DNA of 34,784 nt from Nitriliruptoria bacterium. GTDB taxonomy: Bacteria; Actinomycetota; Nitriliruptoria; Euzebyales; Egibacteraceae. Where the stretch lies: contig PUKE01000285.1 of the NCBI GenBank assembly GCA_003550425.1, forward strand, positions 1-34,784, given 5' to 3'. Shown in pieces: positions 6,657 through 14,732 of this stretch. The stretch's first letter is position 1, and each line of letters starts with the position of its first letter. The notes below the pieces were generated by a model. It was not told where the DNA came from, did no database searches, and saw nothing but the letters and a program-made list of their open reading frames with translations. A program made the position numbers and the translations under genes.

Positions 6657-9305
6657 TCAGCGCTCCGCGCCGCCGCTGGAGGGCGGGGCCTGCGCGGCGT
6701 GGGGATCGGGCCCCGCGGGGCCGCTGGCAGCGTTGGGCTCGCCACCGGCAGCGCGCTCGCCACCGGAGTCGGGCTCGCTAGGAGGCCCTGGGTCGCCGGC
6801 GCCGCCGGCGGGGCCCCCGGCGGCGGCGCCCCCGGCGGCACGCCCGCCACCGAGGCGCTGCTCCAGCTCCTCGACGGTCATCAGCACCTGGCGTGCCTTG
6901 GGGCCCTCGCTCGGGCCGACCACGCCGAGCTCCTCGAGCTCGTCCATCAGCCGCCCGGCGCGCGCGAAGCCGACCTTGAGCTTGCGCTGCAGCATCGACG
7001 TCGACCCCAGGCCCGAGCGCACCACGAGCTCCATCGCCGCGGTGGTCAGGTCGGCGTCGCTCGCGTCGTCGCTCTGCACGTCGGCCCAGCGGGCGTCCTG
7101 GCCCTGCTTGATGACGCCGGCGCGGTAGTCGGGCTGGCGCTGGGCGGTGCAGTGGCCGACCACGCGCTCGAGCTCCTCCTCGCCCACGAACGCGCCCTGG
7201 AGCCGGTGGGGCTTGCTGGCGTTGGCGGGCTGGAACAGCAGGTCGCCGTCGCCGACGAGCTTCTCGGCCCCGTACTGGTCGAGGATGGTCTTGGAGTCGT
7301 GGCCGGTGGCCATCGACAGGGCGATGCGGCTGGGGATGTTGGCCTTGATCAGCCCGGTGACCACGTCGACCGAGGGCCGCTGGGTGGCCACGATCAGGTG
7401 GATGCCCACGGCGCGGGCCATCTGCGCGATGCGCACCACGGCGCTCTCGACGTCGCGGGGCGCGACCATCATCAGGTCGGCGAGCTCGTCGATGACCACC
7501 ATGATGTAGGGCAGCTCGGGCCACTCGGGCTCCTCGCCGCGCGCGCGGGCCGCGGTCTGCTCGGCGGCCAGCCGGCCGCCGGCGGGCGGCTCGTTGACCG
7601 TGCCCTGGCGCACCGCGGTGTTGTAGGCGTCGATGTTGCGGTAGCCGAGCTCCGACAGGCGCTCGTAGCGCTGCTCCATCTCCTCCACGACCCACTCGAG
7701 CGCCTCGGTGGCGCGCTTGGGGTCGGTGATGACCGGCGTGATCAGATGGGGCGCGCCCTCGTAGTGGTTGAGCTCGACGCGCTTGGGGTCGATCAGCACC
7801 ATCCGCGCCTGCGCCGGCGTGGCGCGCATCAGCACGCTGGTGACGATCGCGTTCATCAGCACCGACTTGCCCGACCCGGTGGCCCCGGCGATCAGCAGGT
7901 GCGGCATCCGGGTCAGGTTCGCCATCAGGTGGTTGCCGCCGATGTCGATGCCCACCGCCACCGCCAGCGGGTGCGTCTCGGCGCGGGCGGCGTCGCCGCG
8001 CAGCACGTCGCCGAGGGTGATCAGGTCGCGCTCGCGGTTGGGCACCTCGATGCCGATGGCGCTCTTGCCGGGGATCGGCGAGACGATGCGGATCTCGGGC
8101 GTGGCCAGCGCGTAGGCGAGGTCGTCGCCGAGCTTGGTGACCGCCCCGACGCGGACCCCCTCGCCGAGCTCGATCTCGAAGCGCGTGACCGTGGGGCCGC
8201 GCCGCACCCGTGCCACGCGCGCGTCGACGTTGAACTGGCGCAGCGTGTGCTCCAGCGCCCGCGTCATCTGGTCGAGGCTGTGCTTGTTGCCGGTGGCGAT
8301 CGTGCCGGTGGCCAGCAGCTCCAGGGGCGGCAGCTCGTAGTCCGCGTCGGTCGCGCCGAGCTCGGGGCCGCGCGCCGCGAGCCCGGTCGGCAGCGTCGCG
8401 GTGTCGGCAGGCCCCTCGGCAGGCCCCTCGGCAGGCCCCTCGCCAGCGGGCCCAGCGCCGCCAGCCCCCGCGCCGGCGCGCTCGGCCCCGGCCCGCTCGG
8501 CACCTGGCTGGCGCGGCGTGCCCTCGTCGCCGTCGGCGGCGGGCGCCTGCTCGCCGTCGTCGATCAGCCCCTCCACGATCGGGCCGTCGTCAGCGCGCCC
8601 CTGCCCGGCCTCGCCCTCCCCGCCGGGCGCGGGGGCATCCCCGGGCGCGGCGGCGTCGTCGGCCGCGGACCCCGCCGCGGTGGCCTGCGCCTGCTGCTCG
8701 GCGCGGGCGGCACGGCGGGCCGCGCGGCGCTCGCGCAGCCGCGCGAGGCCGGCCTGGCCATGGTCGAGCAGCCACGCCGCCAGCGGGCGCGGGCTGCGGC
8801 CCACCGCCAGCAGGATCCCGGCGAGCACCGCGACGAGCAGCAGCACCGTCGCGCCGGCGACGCCGGCCACCGTCGTCACCGGTCCGACCAGCAGCGCGCC
8901 CAGCCACCCCGAGGCGGCGTGCAGCGCCTCGGTGGTCGCGTCCAGGCGTGGGGCGCCACGGGCGAGGTGCCACAGCGCCAGCACCCCCAGCACGGCCAGC
9001 ATGACCCCGGCGGTGAGGCGGCCCGGCGGCCGACGCTGGGCCAGCACCGCCAGCCCCGACAGCACCAGCAGCGGCGGGGCCACCAGTCCGAACACGCCCA
9101 GCGCGCCCCGCACCAGCGCCTCGAGCCAGGCGCCGAGCGGGCCAGCGGCGTCGAGGTAGGCGCCGAGGCCGGCGAGCACGCCGAGGATGACCAGCAGGGC
9201 CCCGGCGAGGTCGCGCAGCAGCTCGCGGCGCGCCGCCGCGCGCCGCGCCGCCTTCGAGCGCGGGTCGCGCTTCTTGCCGCGGGGGCTGGAGCGGGTGGAG
9301 GCCAT
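6657..9305 (-). CDS. ftsK: DNA translocase FtsK/SpoIIIE
   Basis: N-terminal TM region, PHLLIAGATGSGKSVLMNAIVTSVLMRATP Walker A, VDELADLMMVAPRDVE, RPSVDVVTGLIKANIPSRIA, C-terminal gamma winged helix (STSMLQRKLKVGFARAGRLMDELEELGVVGP). Confidence 0.97.
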   Translation of the reverse strand: MASTRSSPRGKKRDPRSKAARRAAARRELLRDLAGALLVILGVLAGLGAYLDAAGPLGAWLEALVRGALGVFGLVAPPLLVLSGLAVLAQRRPPGRLTAGVMLAVLGVLALWHLARGAPRLDATTEALHAASGWLGALLVGPVTTVAGVAGATVLLLVAVLAGILLAVGRSPRPLAAWLLDHGQAGLARLRERRAARRAARAEQQAQATAAGSAADDAAAPGDAPAPGGEGEAGQGRADDGPIVEGLIDDGEQAPAADGDEGTPRQPGAERAGAERAGAGAGGAGPAGEGPAEGPAEGPADTATLPTGLAARGPELGATDADYELPPLELLATGTIATGNKHSLDQMTRALEHTLRQFNVDARVARVRRGPTVTRFEIELGEGVRVGAVTKLGDDLAYALATPEIRIVSPIPGKSAIGIEVPNRERDLITLGDVLRGDAARAETHPLAVAVGIDIGGNHLMANLTRMPHLLIAGATGSGKSVLMNAIVTSVLMRATPAQARMVLIDPKRVELNHYEGAPHLITPVITDPKRATEALEWVVEEMEQRYERLSELGYRNIDAYNTAVRQGTVNEPPAGGRLAAEQTAARARGEEPEWPELPYIMVVIDELADLMMVAPRDVESAVVRIAQMARAVGIHLIVATQRPSVDVVTGLIKANIPSRIALSMATGHDSKTILDQYGAEKLVGDGDLLFQPANASKPHRLQGAFVGEEELERVVGHCTAQRQPDYRAGVIKQGQDARWADVQSDDASDADLTTAAMELVVRSGLGSTSMLQRKLKVGFARAGRLMDELEELGVVGPSEGPKARQVLMTVEELEQRLGGGRAAGGAAAGGPAGGAGDPGPPSEPDSGGERAAGGEPNAASGPAGPDPHAAQAPPSSGGAER
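8404..8441. repeat. 12-bp minisatellite (tcggcaggcccc x3) in the ftsK linker encoding EGPA repeats
   Basis: Three perfect tandem copies; encodes AGEGPAEGPAEGPAEGPADT. Confidence 0.85.
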
Positions 9306-9309
9306 GGCG

Positions 9310-10965
9310 CTAGTGGTCGACGATCACCGGCAGGATCACGGGTCGGCGGCCGGTCTGCTCACGCCAGTAGCGTCGCAGGGTCTCGACGGCGACGCGGCGC
9401 ACCAGCGAGGGCTCGCTGCCGCGCTCCTCCTCGCCGCGCAGGGTGCTGGCGAGCTCCTCGGCGGCCTTGGTCACGAGCGGCTCGGCCCGGTCGGCGCTGA
9501 CCACGCCCTGCTGGACCACCTGTGGCGAGCCGACGAGCCGCGCGTGGGCGTCGACGGTGATGACGGCCACGCACACGCCCTCCTCGGACATCGCGCCACG
9601 GTCGCGCAGCACCGCGTCGCCCACGTCGCCGATGCCCAGGCCGTCCACGAACACCCGGCCGGAGTCGAAGCTCGGCCCGGGGCGCACCATGCCGTCCTCC
9701 AGCAGGACGCTGTCGCCGTTCTCGCAGACGTGGATGTGCTCGCGGGGCACGCCGCAGTCGGCCGCGATGTCGGCGTGGGCGACCATGTGCCGGTACTCGC
9801 CGTGGACGGGGACGAAGGCGCTCGCCCGCACGATGTTGTGGAAGAACGCGAGCTCGTCGGCTGCGGCGTGACCGGAGACGTGGACGTCGGCCGAGCCGGT
9901 GTGGACCACGCGGGCGCCCTGGCGAGTGAGCCCGTTGATGGTGCGGAAGATGGCGCTCTCGTTGCCGGGGATGACCGAGGAGGCCATCACCACGGTGTCG
10001 CCGCGCTCGAGCGTGACCTGGCGGTGGCGCCCGGCGGCCATCAGCGACAGCGCCGCGAAGGGCTCGCCCTGCGAGCCGGTGCACACCAGCGCGACCTGCT
10101 CGGCGGGCAGCCGCTCGACCTCGCGGAGGTCGACCACGTCCTCGTCGTCGTAGTCCAGCACGCCGAGGTCGCGGGCGATCGGCATGATCCGCAGCATCGA
10201 GCGGCCGACGAAGCACACCTTGCGGCCAGCGTCCACCGCGGCGTCGACCACCTGCTGGACGCGATGGATGTGGCTGGCGAACGTGGTCACCACGAGCCGA
10301 CCCTGGGCCTCGCCGAAGACCTGGCGCAGCGTCTTGCCGACGGTGCGCTCGGAGGGCACGTGCCCAGGGGTGTCGGCGTTGGTCGAGTCGGCCAGCAGCA
10401 GCGCCACGCCGTCGTCGCCGAGCTCGGCGAAGTGCGGCAGGTCGGTGGGCTGGGCGTCGATCGGCGTCTGGTCGAGCTTGAAGTCGCCCGAGTGGAGGAT
10501 GGTCCCGTGCGGGGTGTGCAGCGCGGTGGCCAGGCCGTCGGGGATCGAGTGGGTGACGCGCAGGAACTCGAGGTCGAACGGGCCGACCTGGTGGCGCTCG
10601 CCGGCGGCGACCTCGACGAACTGCCCGCTCACGCCCTGGTGCTCGGCGAGCTTGGACTCGGCCAGGCCGTTGGTCAGCGAGGTGCCGTAGACCGGGACGT
10701 CGGGGAAGTCGCGCAGGAAGAACGGCAGCGCGCCGAGGTGGTCCTCGTGGCCGTGGGTGAGCACGAGGGCCTCGAGGTCGTCGGCGCGCTCGCGCAGGGC
10801 CGACCAGTCGGGCAGGATCACGTCGATCCCGTGGTGCTCGGCGTCGGGGAACGTCAGGCCCGCATCCAGCACGAGGATGCGGCCGTCCACCTCGATCGTG
10901 GCCATGTTGGCCCCGATCTCGCCGAGCCCGCCGAAGAAGCGCACCTGCACCGGGGGCGAGGTCAT
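9310..10965 (-). CDS. rnj: Ribonuclease J (metallo-beta-lactamase/beta-CASP)
   Basis: VRFFGGLGEIGANMATIEVDGRILVLDAGLTFPD, LVLTHGHEDHLGALPF, LHSGDFKLDQTPID, VHVSGHAAADELAFFHNIVRASAFVPVHGEYRHM. Confidence 0.95.
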   Translation of the reverse strand: MTSPPVQVRFFGGLGEIGANMATIEVDGRILVLDAGLTFPDAEHHGIDVILPDWSALRERADDLEALVLTHGHEDHLGALPFFLRDFPDVPVYGTSLTNGLAESKLAEHQGVSGQFVEVAAGERHQVGPFDLEFLRVTHSIPDGLATALHTPHGTILHSGDFKLDQTPIDAQPTDLPHFAELGDDGVALLLADSTNADTPGHVPSERTVGKTLRQVFGEAQGRLVVTTFASHIHRVQQVVDAAVDAGRKVCFVGRSMLRIMPIARDLGVLDYDDEDVVDLREVERLPAEQVALVCTGSQGEPFAALSLMAAGRHRQVTLERGDTVVMASSVIPGNESAIFRTINGLTRQGARVVHTGSADVHVSGHAAADELAFFHNIVRASAFVPVHGEYRHMVAHADIAADCGVPREHIHVCENGDSVLLEDGMVRPGPSFDSGRVFVDGLGIGDVGDAVLRDRGAMSEEGVCVAVITVDAHARLVGSPQVVQQGVVSADRAEPLVTKAAEELASTLRGEEERGSEPSLVRRVAVETLRRYWREQTGRRPVILPVIVDH

Positions 10966-11105
10966 GGCACTGGGTCCTTCCTGGTCATCGGAGGCGAGGC
11001 GCGCCCGCGTCCACGTCCGCGTCGGTGTCCGTGTCCGAGGTCGGCCTGCCGTCGTCCGGCCGACGGCACCGCGATGCCGCCCCGTGGGGGCAGCGCCTCG
11101 TGCCG

Positions 11106-11127
11106 GGTCGACCCCGCGGGGCCGACC
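11106..11127. terminator. GC-rich palindrome GGTCG-a-CCCCGCGGGG-c-CGACC downstream of dapA
   Basis: 22-bp near-perfect palindrome 37 bp past the dapA stop; no T-tract, so the terminator role is tentative. Confidence 0.35.
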
Positions 11128-11163
11128 ACCCCACGAGGGCGGTCGGATGGTCGCACGCCGAGC

Positions 11164-12045
11164 CTAGGCGGCGACGCCCACCTGTGACAGCGCCTCGCGC
11201 ACGCGCGCCACGACGTCCTCGTCGGCGTCGGCCAGCGGCGGGCGCACCGGGCCGGCGGGCAGCCCGAGCTCGTGCAGGGCGGCCTTGAGCGGCACCGGGT
11301 TGGTGTCGGCGAACAGGGCGCCGAACAGCGGCAGCAGCCGATGGTGCAGGGCGCGGGCCTGGCTGGGCTCGGTGGGGAATCGGGCGATGAGCTGCGCGAG
11401 CTCCTCGCCCACCACGTGGGCGGCGACGCTGACCACGCCGAAGCCGCCGACCGACAGCAGCGGCAGCAGGTCGATGTCGTTGCCGGCCCAGATCCGAAAG
11501 CCCTCGGGCACCGAGGCCGCGATCGCCGCTGCCCGATCGAGGTCCTTGGTCGCGTCCTTGATGCCGGCCACGTTCGGCGCGGCGTCGATGACGCGCAGCA
11601 GCGTGTCGCGGTCCACCTTGCAGGCGGTGCGCCCGGGGATGTCGTAGACGATCACCGGCAGCGAGGTGGACTGGGCGACGGTGGCGAGGTGGGCCTGCAG
11701 CCCACGCTGGGAGGGCTTGTTGTAGTAGGGCGTGACCAGCAGGATGCCGTCCACGCCGAGGTCGGTGACCTCGCGGGTGAGCTCACAGGTGGCGGCGGTG
11801 TCGTTCTTGCCGGTGCCGGCGATCACCGCGGCCTCGTCGCCGATCGCCTCCCGCACCGCGCGGATCAGGTCGAGGGTCTCGGCATGGGACAGCGTGGGCG
11901 CCTCGCCGGTGGTGCCGCAGACGACCACCCCGTCCGACCCGCTGTCGACCAGGTGGCGCGCCAGGCGCTGCGCACCCTCGAGGTCGAGGCTGCGATCGGC
12001 GTGCAGCGGTGTGGCCATCGCGGTGATGAGTGGTCCGAACGGCAC
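11164..12045 (-). CDS. dapA: 4-hydroxy-tetrahydrodipicolinate synthase
   Basis: FGPLITAMATPLHADRSLD, VVCGTTGEAPTLSHAETLDLIR, LLVTPYYNKPSQRGLQAH, VIVYDIPGRTACKV, NVAGIKDATKDLDR, IWAGNDIDLLPLLSVGGFGVVSV. GTG start at 12045. Confidence 0.95.
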   Translation of the reverse strand: MPFGPLITAMATPLHADRSLDLEGAQRLARHLVDSGSDGVVVCGTTGEAPTLSHAETLDLIRAVREAIGDEAAVIAGTGKNDTAATCELTREVTDLGVDGILLVTPYYNKPSQRGLQAHLATVAQSTSLPVIVYDIPGRTACKVDRDTLLRVIDAAPNVAGIKDATKDLDRAAAIAASVPEGFRIWAGNDIDLLPLLSVGGFGVVSVAAHVVGEELAQLIARFPTEPSQARALHHRLLPLFGALFADTNPVPLKAALHELGLPAGPVRPPLADADEDVVARVREALSQVGVAA

Positions 12046-12083
12046 GGCGACCCCCTTGGACGCAGCGGCAGCGCAGGCGCAGT

Positions 12084-13382
12084 CTACCGAGGGCGACCCG
12101 GCTCCTCGTGCGAGGCTCCGCCGGCCGTGCCCGCCGCGGGCGACTCGTCGCGGCTCGGCGCCGCCGAGGGGGCGAGCCGGAAGGTGACCAGGAAGCGCGC
12201 GCCGCCGCCGGGCGCGGGCTCGTAGCGACACGAGGCGCCCATCTGGCGGCACAGCTCGGCGGCGAGCGGCAGGCCCACGTGGGCCTCCGAGGGTCGGTCG
12301 GCGTCGAACAGCCCCTCGCTGCGCTCTGGGTCGATGCCCGGCCCCTCATCGGTGACCGCCAGCACCGCGTGGGCGCCCCAGGGCACCGCGTGGACCCGGG
12401 CGGGGGTGCCCGGGGGCGTGTGCTCCACCACGTTCTCCAGCAGCAGCAGCGCCACCCGGCGGGCAGCGCGCGGATCGCCGACCACCTTCAGCGGCGGCAC
12501 GTCCACGGCCACGGGGTGCTCCGACAGGCGCGGGCCCAGGCCCGCGAGCGCGTCGACGACGACCGCCTCGAGCGCCACCGGCTCCAAGCGACGATCCTGC
12601 TCGGTGCCGAGGACCCCGAGGTCGGCGAGGCGGCCGACCTCGGCGTCCAGCCGCGCCGCGGCGACGCGCAGGCGCCCCGCGATGCGCTCGCGCTCGGCGC
12701 GCTCCTCGGCGGCGTCCAGCCCGTCGGCCGCCTCCTCCACCTCGCGCAGCACCGGCCGGACGTCGTCGCTGGCGCGGCGCACGAGCCGGCGCCGGCGGCG
12801 ACCGCGGCGGCGGACCTGGGCGGCCTCGGCGCCGGCGCGGTCGATCAGCTCGTGCAGGCGCGAGGCGTAGATGTCGGTGAGGAACCCCACGGCGAGCAGC
12901 ACGCCCACGCTGATGGCCAGCACCACGGCCCGGTCGCCGAGGTCGGCGCGGTGCAGGAACAGCGGCTGCACGCCCAGCTCCTCGGCGGCCAGGTGCGTGA
13001 GGGCCACCGCCACGGCGAGGCCGGTGAACAGGCGCGCCCCCAGCGGCCCCAGGAGGATCCCCGCCGACACGATGACGATCGTCTGCAGCATCACGGTGCC
13101 CGAGCCGGTGCCCCCGACCACGGCGGCCGCGGCGGCGAGCACCACGAGGTCGGCCAGGAGGCTGCCCACGGTGGTCAGCCGCGGCAGGCGCGGGGAGCTC
13201 GCGAAGTACCAGGCGGTGGCCGCGAGCAGCACCGGCAGCCCCACGAGCAGGGGCCACACGTCGGTGCCGTAGATGAGCCACAGCACCACGACCGCCACGA
13301 GGTAGGCGATGCTGCCGACGGCTCGGACGAAGCCGAACCGGCGCAGGAGCACCTCGTCAGGGGTCAGCAGCGCGCGTCCCAT
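12084..13382 (-). CDS. Orphan membrane histidine-kinase-like protein (HATPase_c) with degenerate H-box
   Basis: ~6 N-terminal TM segments; LLLLENVVEHTPPGTPARVHAV (N-box), VTDEGPGIDPE (G1), HVGLPLAAELCRQMGASCRYEPAPGGGARFLVTF (G2); H-box-like SDDVRPVL lacks His. Confidence 0.8.
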   Translation of the reverse strand: MGRALLTPDEVLLRRFGFVRAVGSIAYLVAVVVLWLIYGTDVWPLLVGLPVLLAATAWYFASSPRLPRLTTVGSLLADLVVLAAAAAVVGGTGSGTVMLQTIVIVSAGILLGPLGARLFTGLAVAVALTHLAAEELGVQPLFLHRADLGDRAVVLAISVGVLLAVGFLTDIYASRLHELIDRAGAEAAQVRRRGRRRRRLVRRASDDVRPVLREVEEAADGLDAAEERAERERIAGRLRVAAARLDAEVGRLADLGVLGTEQDRRLEPVALEAVVVDALAGLGPRLSEHPVAVDVPPLKVVGDPRAARRVALLLLENVVEHTPPGTPARVHAVPWGAHAVLAVTDEGPGIDPERSEGLFDADRPSEAHVGLPLAAELCRQMGASCRYEPAPGGGARFLVTFRLAPSAAPSRDESPAAGTAGGASHEEPGRPR

Positions 13383-13389
13383 CGCCGGG

Positions 13390-13395
13390 ATCCTA
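13390..13395 (-). promoter_or_regulatory. Candidate -10 (TAGGAT) for leaderless transcription of the kinase-like gene
   Basis: TANNNT hexamer ends 7 nt before ATG 13382; the TAG overlaps the stop codon of the upstream ATP-grasp gene. Confidence 0.4.
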
Positions 13396-14286
13396 GAGGC
13401 CCCGTCGACCGGCCAGCGACCGGGCCGCGCGGGCGCGGCGGGCGAGCCCGGCCGCGAGGCGCTCGGTGGCGCCCGGCGCCAGGCGCAGGAACAGCGACGG
13501 CTCGGTCAGCTCGACCTCGAGCACGCGCGGGTGGCCGGCGTCGTCGTCGACGAGGTCGACGCGCGCATAGGCCAGGCCGCCGGCCTCCAGCGCGTCGAGG
13601 GCCGCCTGCGCCACGGCGCGCTCGTCGTCGCGGGGCGCCCTCGGGGACAGGTCCTCGGGCGCGTGGAGGCCCTCGATGGGACCGGCGTCCGGCGCGAGGA
13701 TCGGCCCCTTGCGCACGCCGTGGCTCACCGCGCCGTCGAGCAGGATCACCGCGGTCTCCCCACGCGCGTCGACGCTGGCGAGGTAGGGCTGCACCATGAC
13801 CGTGCGACCCTGGACATGCAGCGACCGCGCGAGGGCGAGGGCGCGGGAGCGCTGCCCCGCCTCGACCCGCAGCGTGTCGCGCGACCCCGCCGAGACCGAC
13901 GGCTTGACCACGACGGGGCGATCAGGGGGCAGGGCGAGGTCCTCGCCGGGCTCGGCGAAGGTGGTCGGCACCACCGGGACCCCAGCCCGCTCCAGGCGGG
14001 CGAGGTAGCGCTTGTCGGTGTTGCCGCGCACCACCGACGGCGGGTTGACCACGGCCGTGACCGCGGCGACCTCGTCGAGCCAGGCATGGAAGTCCGACAG
14101 GCGCTCGGGGTAGTCCCAGGTGGATCGCAGCACCACGAGGTCCCAGGCGGACCAGTCGGCGCGCGGGTCGTCCCAGGCCACCGGGGCGGCGGTCACGCCC
14201 TGCGCGGCGAGGGCGGCGAGCAGGTCGTCCTCGTCGGGATCGGCGCCGAGCGCGACGGTGGCGGTGGCCAGGGCGAGGCGGGTCAT
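13393..14286 (-). CDS. ATP-grasp domain protein (RimK-like amide ligase type)
   Basis: VVLRSTWDYPERLSDFHAWLDEV, VVNPPSVVRGNTDKRYLARLERAGVPVVPT, RPVVVKPSVSAGSRDT, VMVQPYLASVDARGETAVILLDG, VLEVELTEPSLFL. Confidence 0.85.
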   Translation of the reverse strand: MTRLALATATVALGADPDEDDLLAALAAQGVTAAPVAWDDPRADWSAWDLVVLRSTWDYPERLSDFHAWLDEVAAVTAVVNPPSVVRGNTDKRYLARLERAGVPVVPTTFAEPGEDLALPPDRPVVVKPSVSAGSRDTLRVEAGQRSRALALARSLHVQGRTVMVQPYLASVDARGETAVILLDGAVSHGVRKGPILAPDAGPIEGLHAPEDLSPRAPRDDERAVAQAALDALEAGGLAYARVDLVDDDAGHPRVLEVELTEPSLFLRLAPGATERLAAGLARRARAARSLAGRRGL

Positions 14287-14363
14287 GGGGCCAGTCTGCA
14301 GCGCCGCGAGCGCGGTGCCCTAGCGTGTCCCCGCGACGCCCCGCGCCCACGAGGAGGTCCCCC

Positions 14364-14675
14364 GTGCTGTGGCACATCGTGCGCTTTCGCTTCCCCGCTG
14401 ACGTCGACCCCGCCGCCCGTGCCGACCTGGAGGCTCGGCTCGCCGGCCTGGACGCGATCGACGAGGTCCGCTTCGTCCGCGTCGGACGGGACCTCGACGA
14501 CCCGCAGGTGACCGGCCTGCTGACCGGCTTCGCCGACGAGGCCGCGCTCGCCGTCTACCGCGACCACCCCGAGCACGTGCCGGTCGTGGCGCGCGCCCGC
14601 GAGCTGTGCGAGGACATCGTGCGCCTGGACGTGGTCACCGACGACCCACCCGACGCGCTGCCGCGGACGATCTGA
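14364..14675 (+). CDS. Dabb family (stress-responsive A/B barrel) protein
   Basis: VLWHIVRFRFPADVDPAARADLEARLAGL...FADEAALAVYRDHPEHVPVV; GTG start preceded by GAGGAGG RBS. Confidence 0.85.
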   Translation: MLWHIVRFRFPADVDPAARADLEARLAGLDAIDEVRFVRVGRDLDDPQVTGLLTGFADEAALAVYRDHPEHVPVVARARELCEDIVRLDVVTDDPPDALPRTI

Positions 14676-14688
14676 CCGCCAGCACGGA

Positions 14689-14702
14689 TGAAAGCGCTTG
14701 CG
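14689..14702. promoter_or_regulatory. LacI/CcpA-type operator TGAAAGCGCTTGCG
   Basis: Palindromic AAGCGCTT core with central CG; resembles cre-like LacI-family sites; 30 bp upstream of the HAD-GH65 start. Confidence 0.6.
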
Positions 14703-14732
14703 CGACGGCCGCGCGTGCGATTGGCTGGCCCC

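Noticed and set aside
3294-9500. 2068-aa plus-strand ORF
   Set aside because: Antisense to HTH_42, cinA, the repeat array and ftsK; composition (R/G/A/H/Q/V-rich, no recognisable domains) is typical of stop-free antisense frames in very high-GC coding DNA.
11008-11045. cgtccgcgtcggtgtccgtgtccg quasi-repeat upstream of RNase J
   Set aside because: Short and degenerate; similar sequence is expected by chance at this GC content and no symmetric or periodic function is evident.
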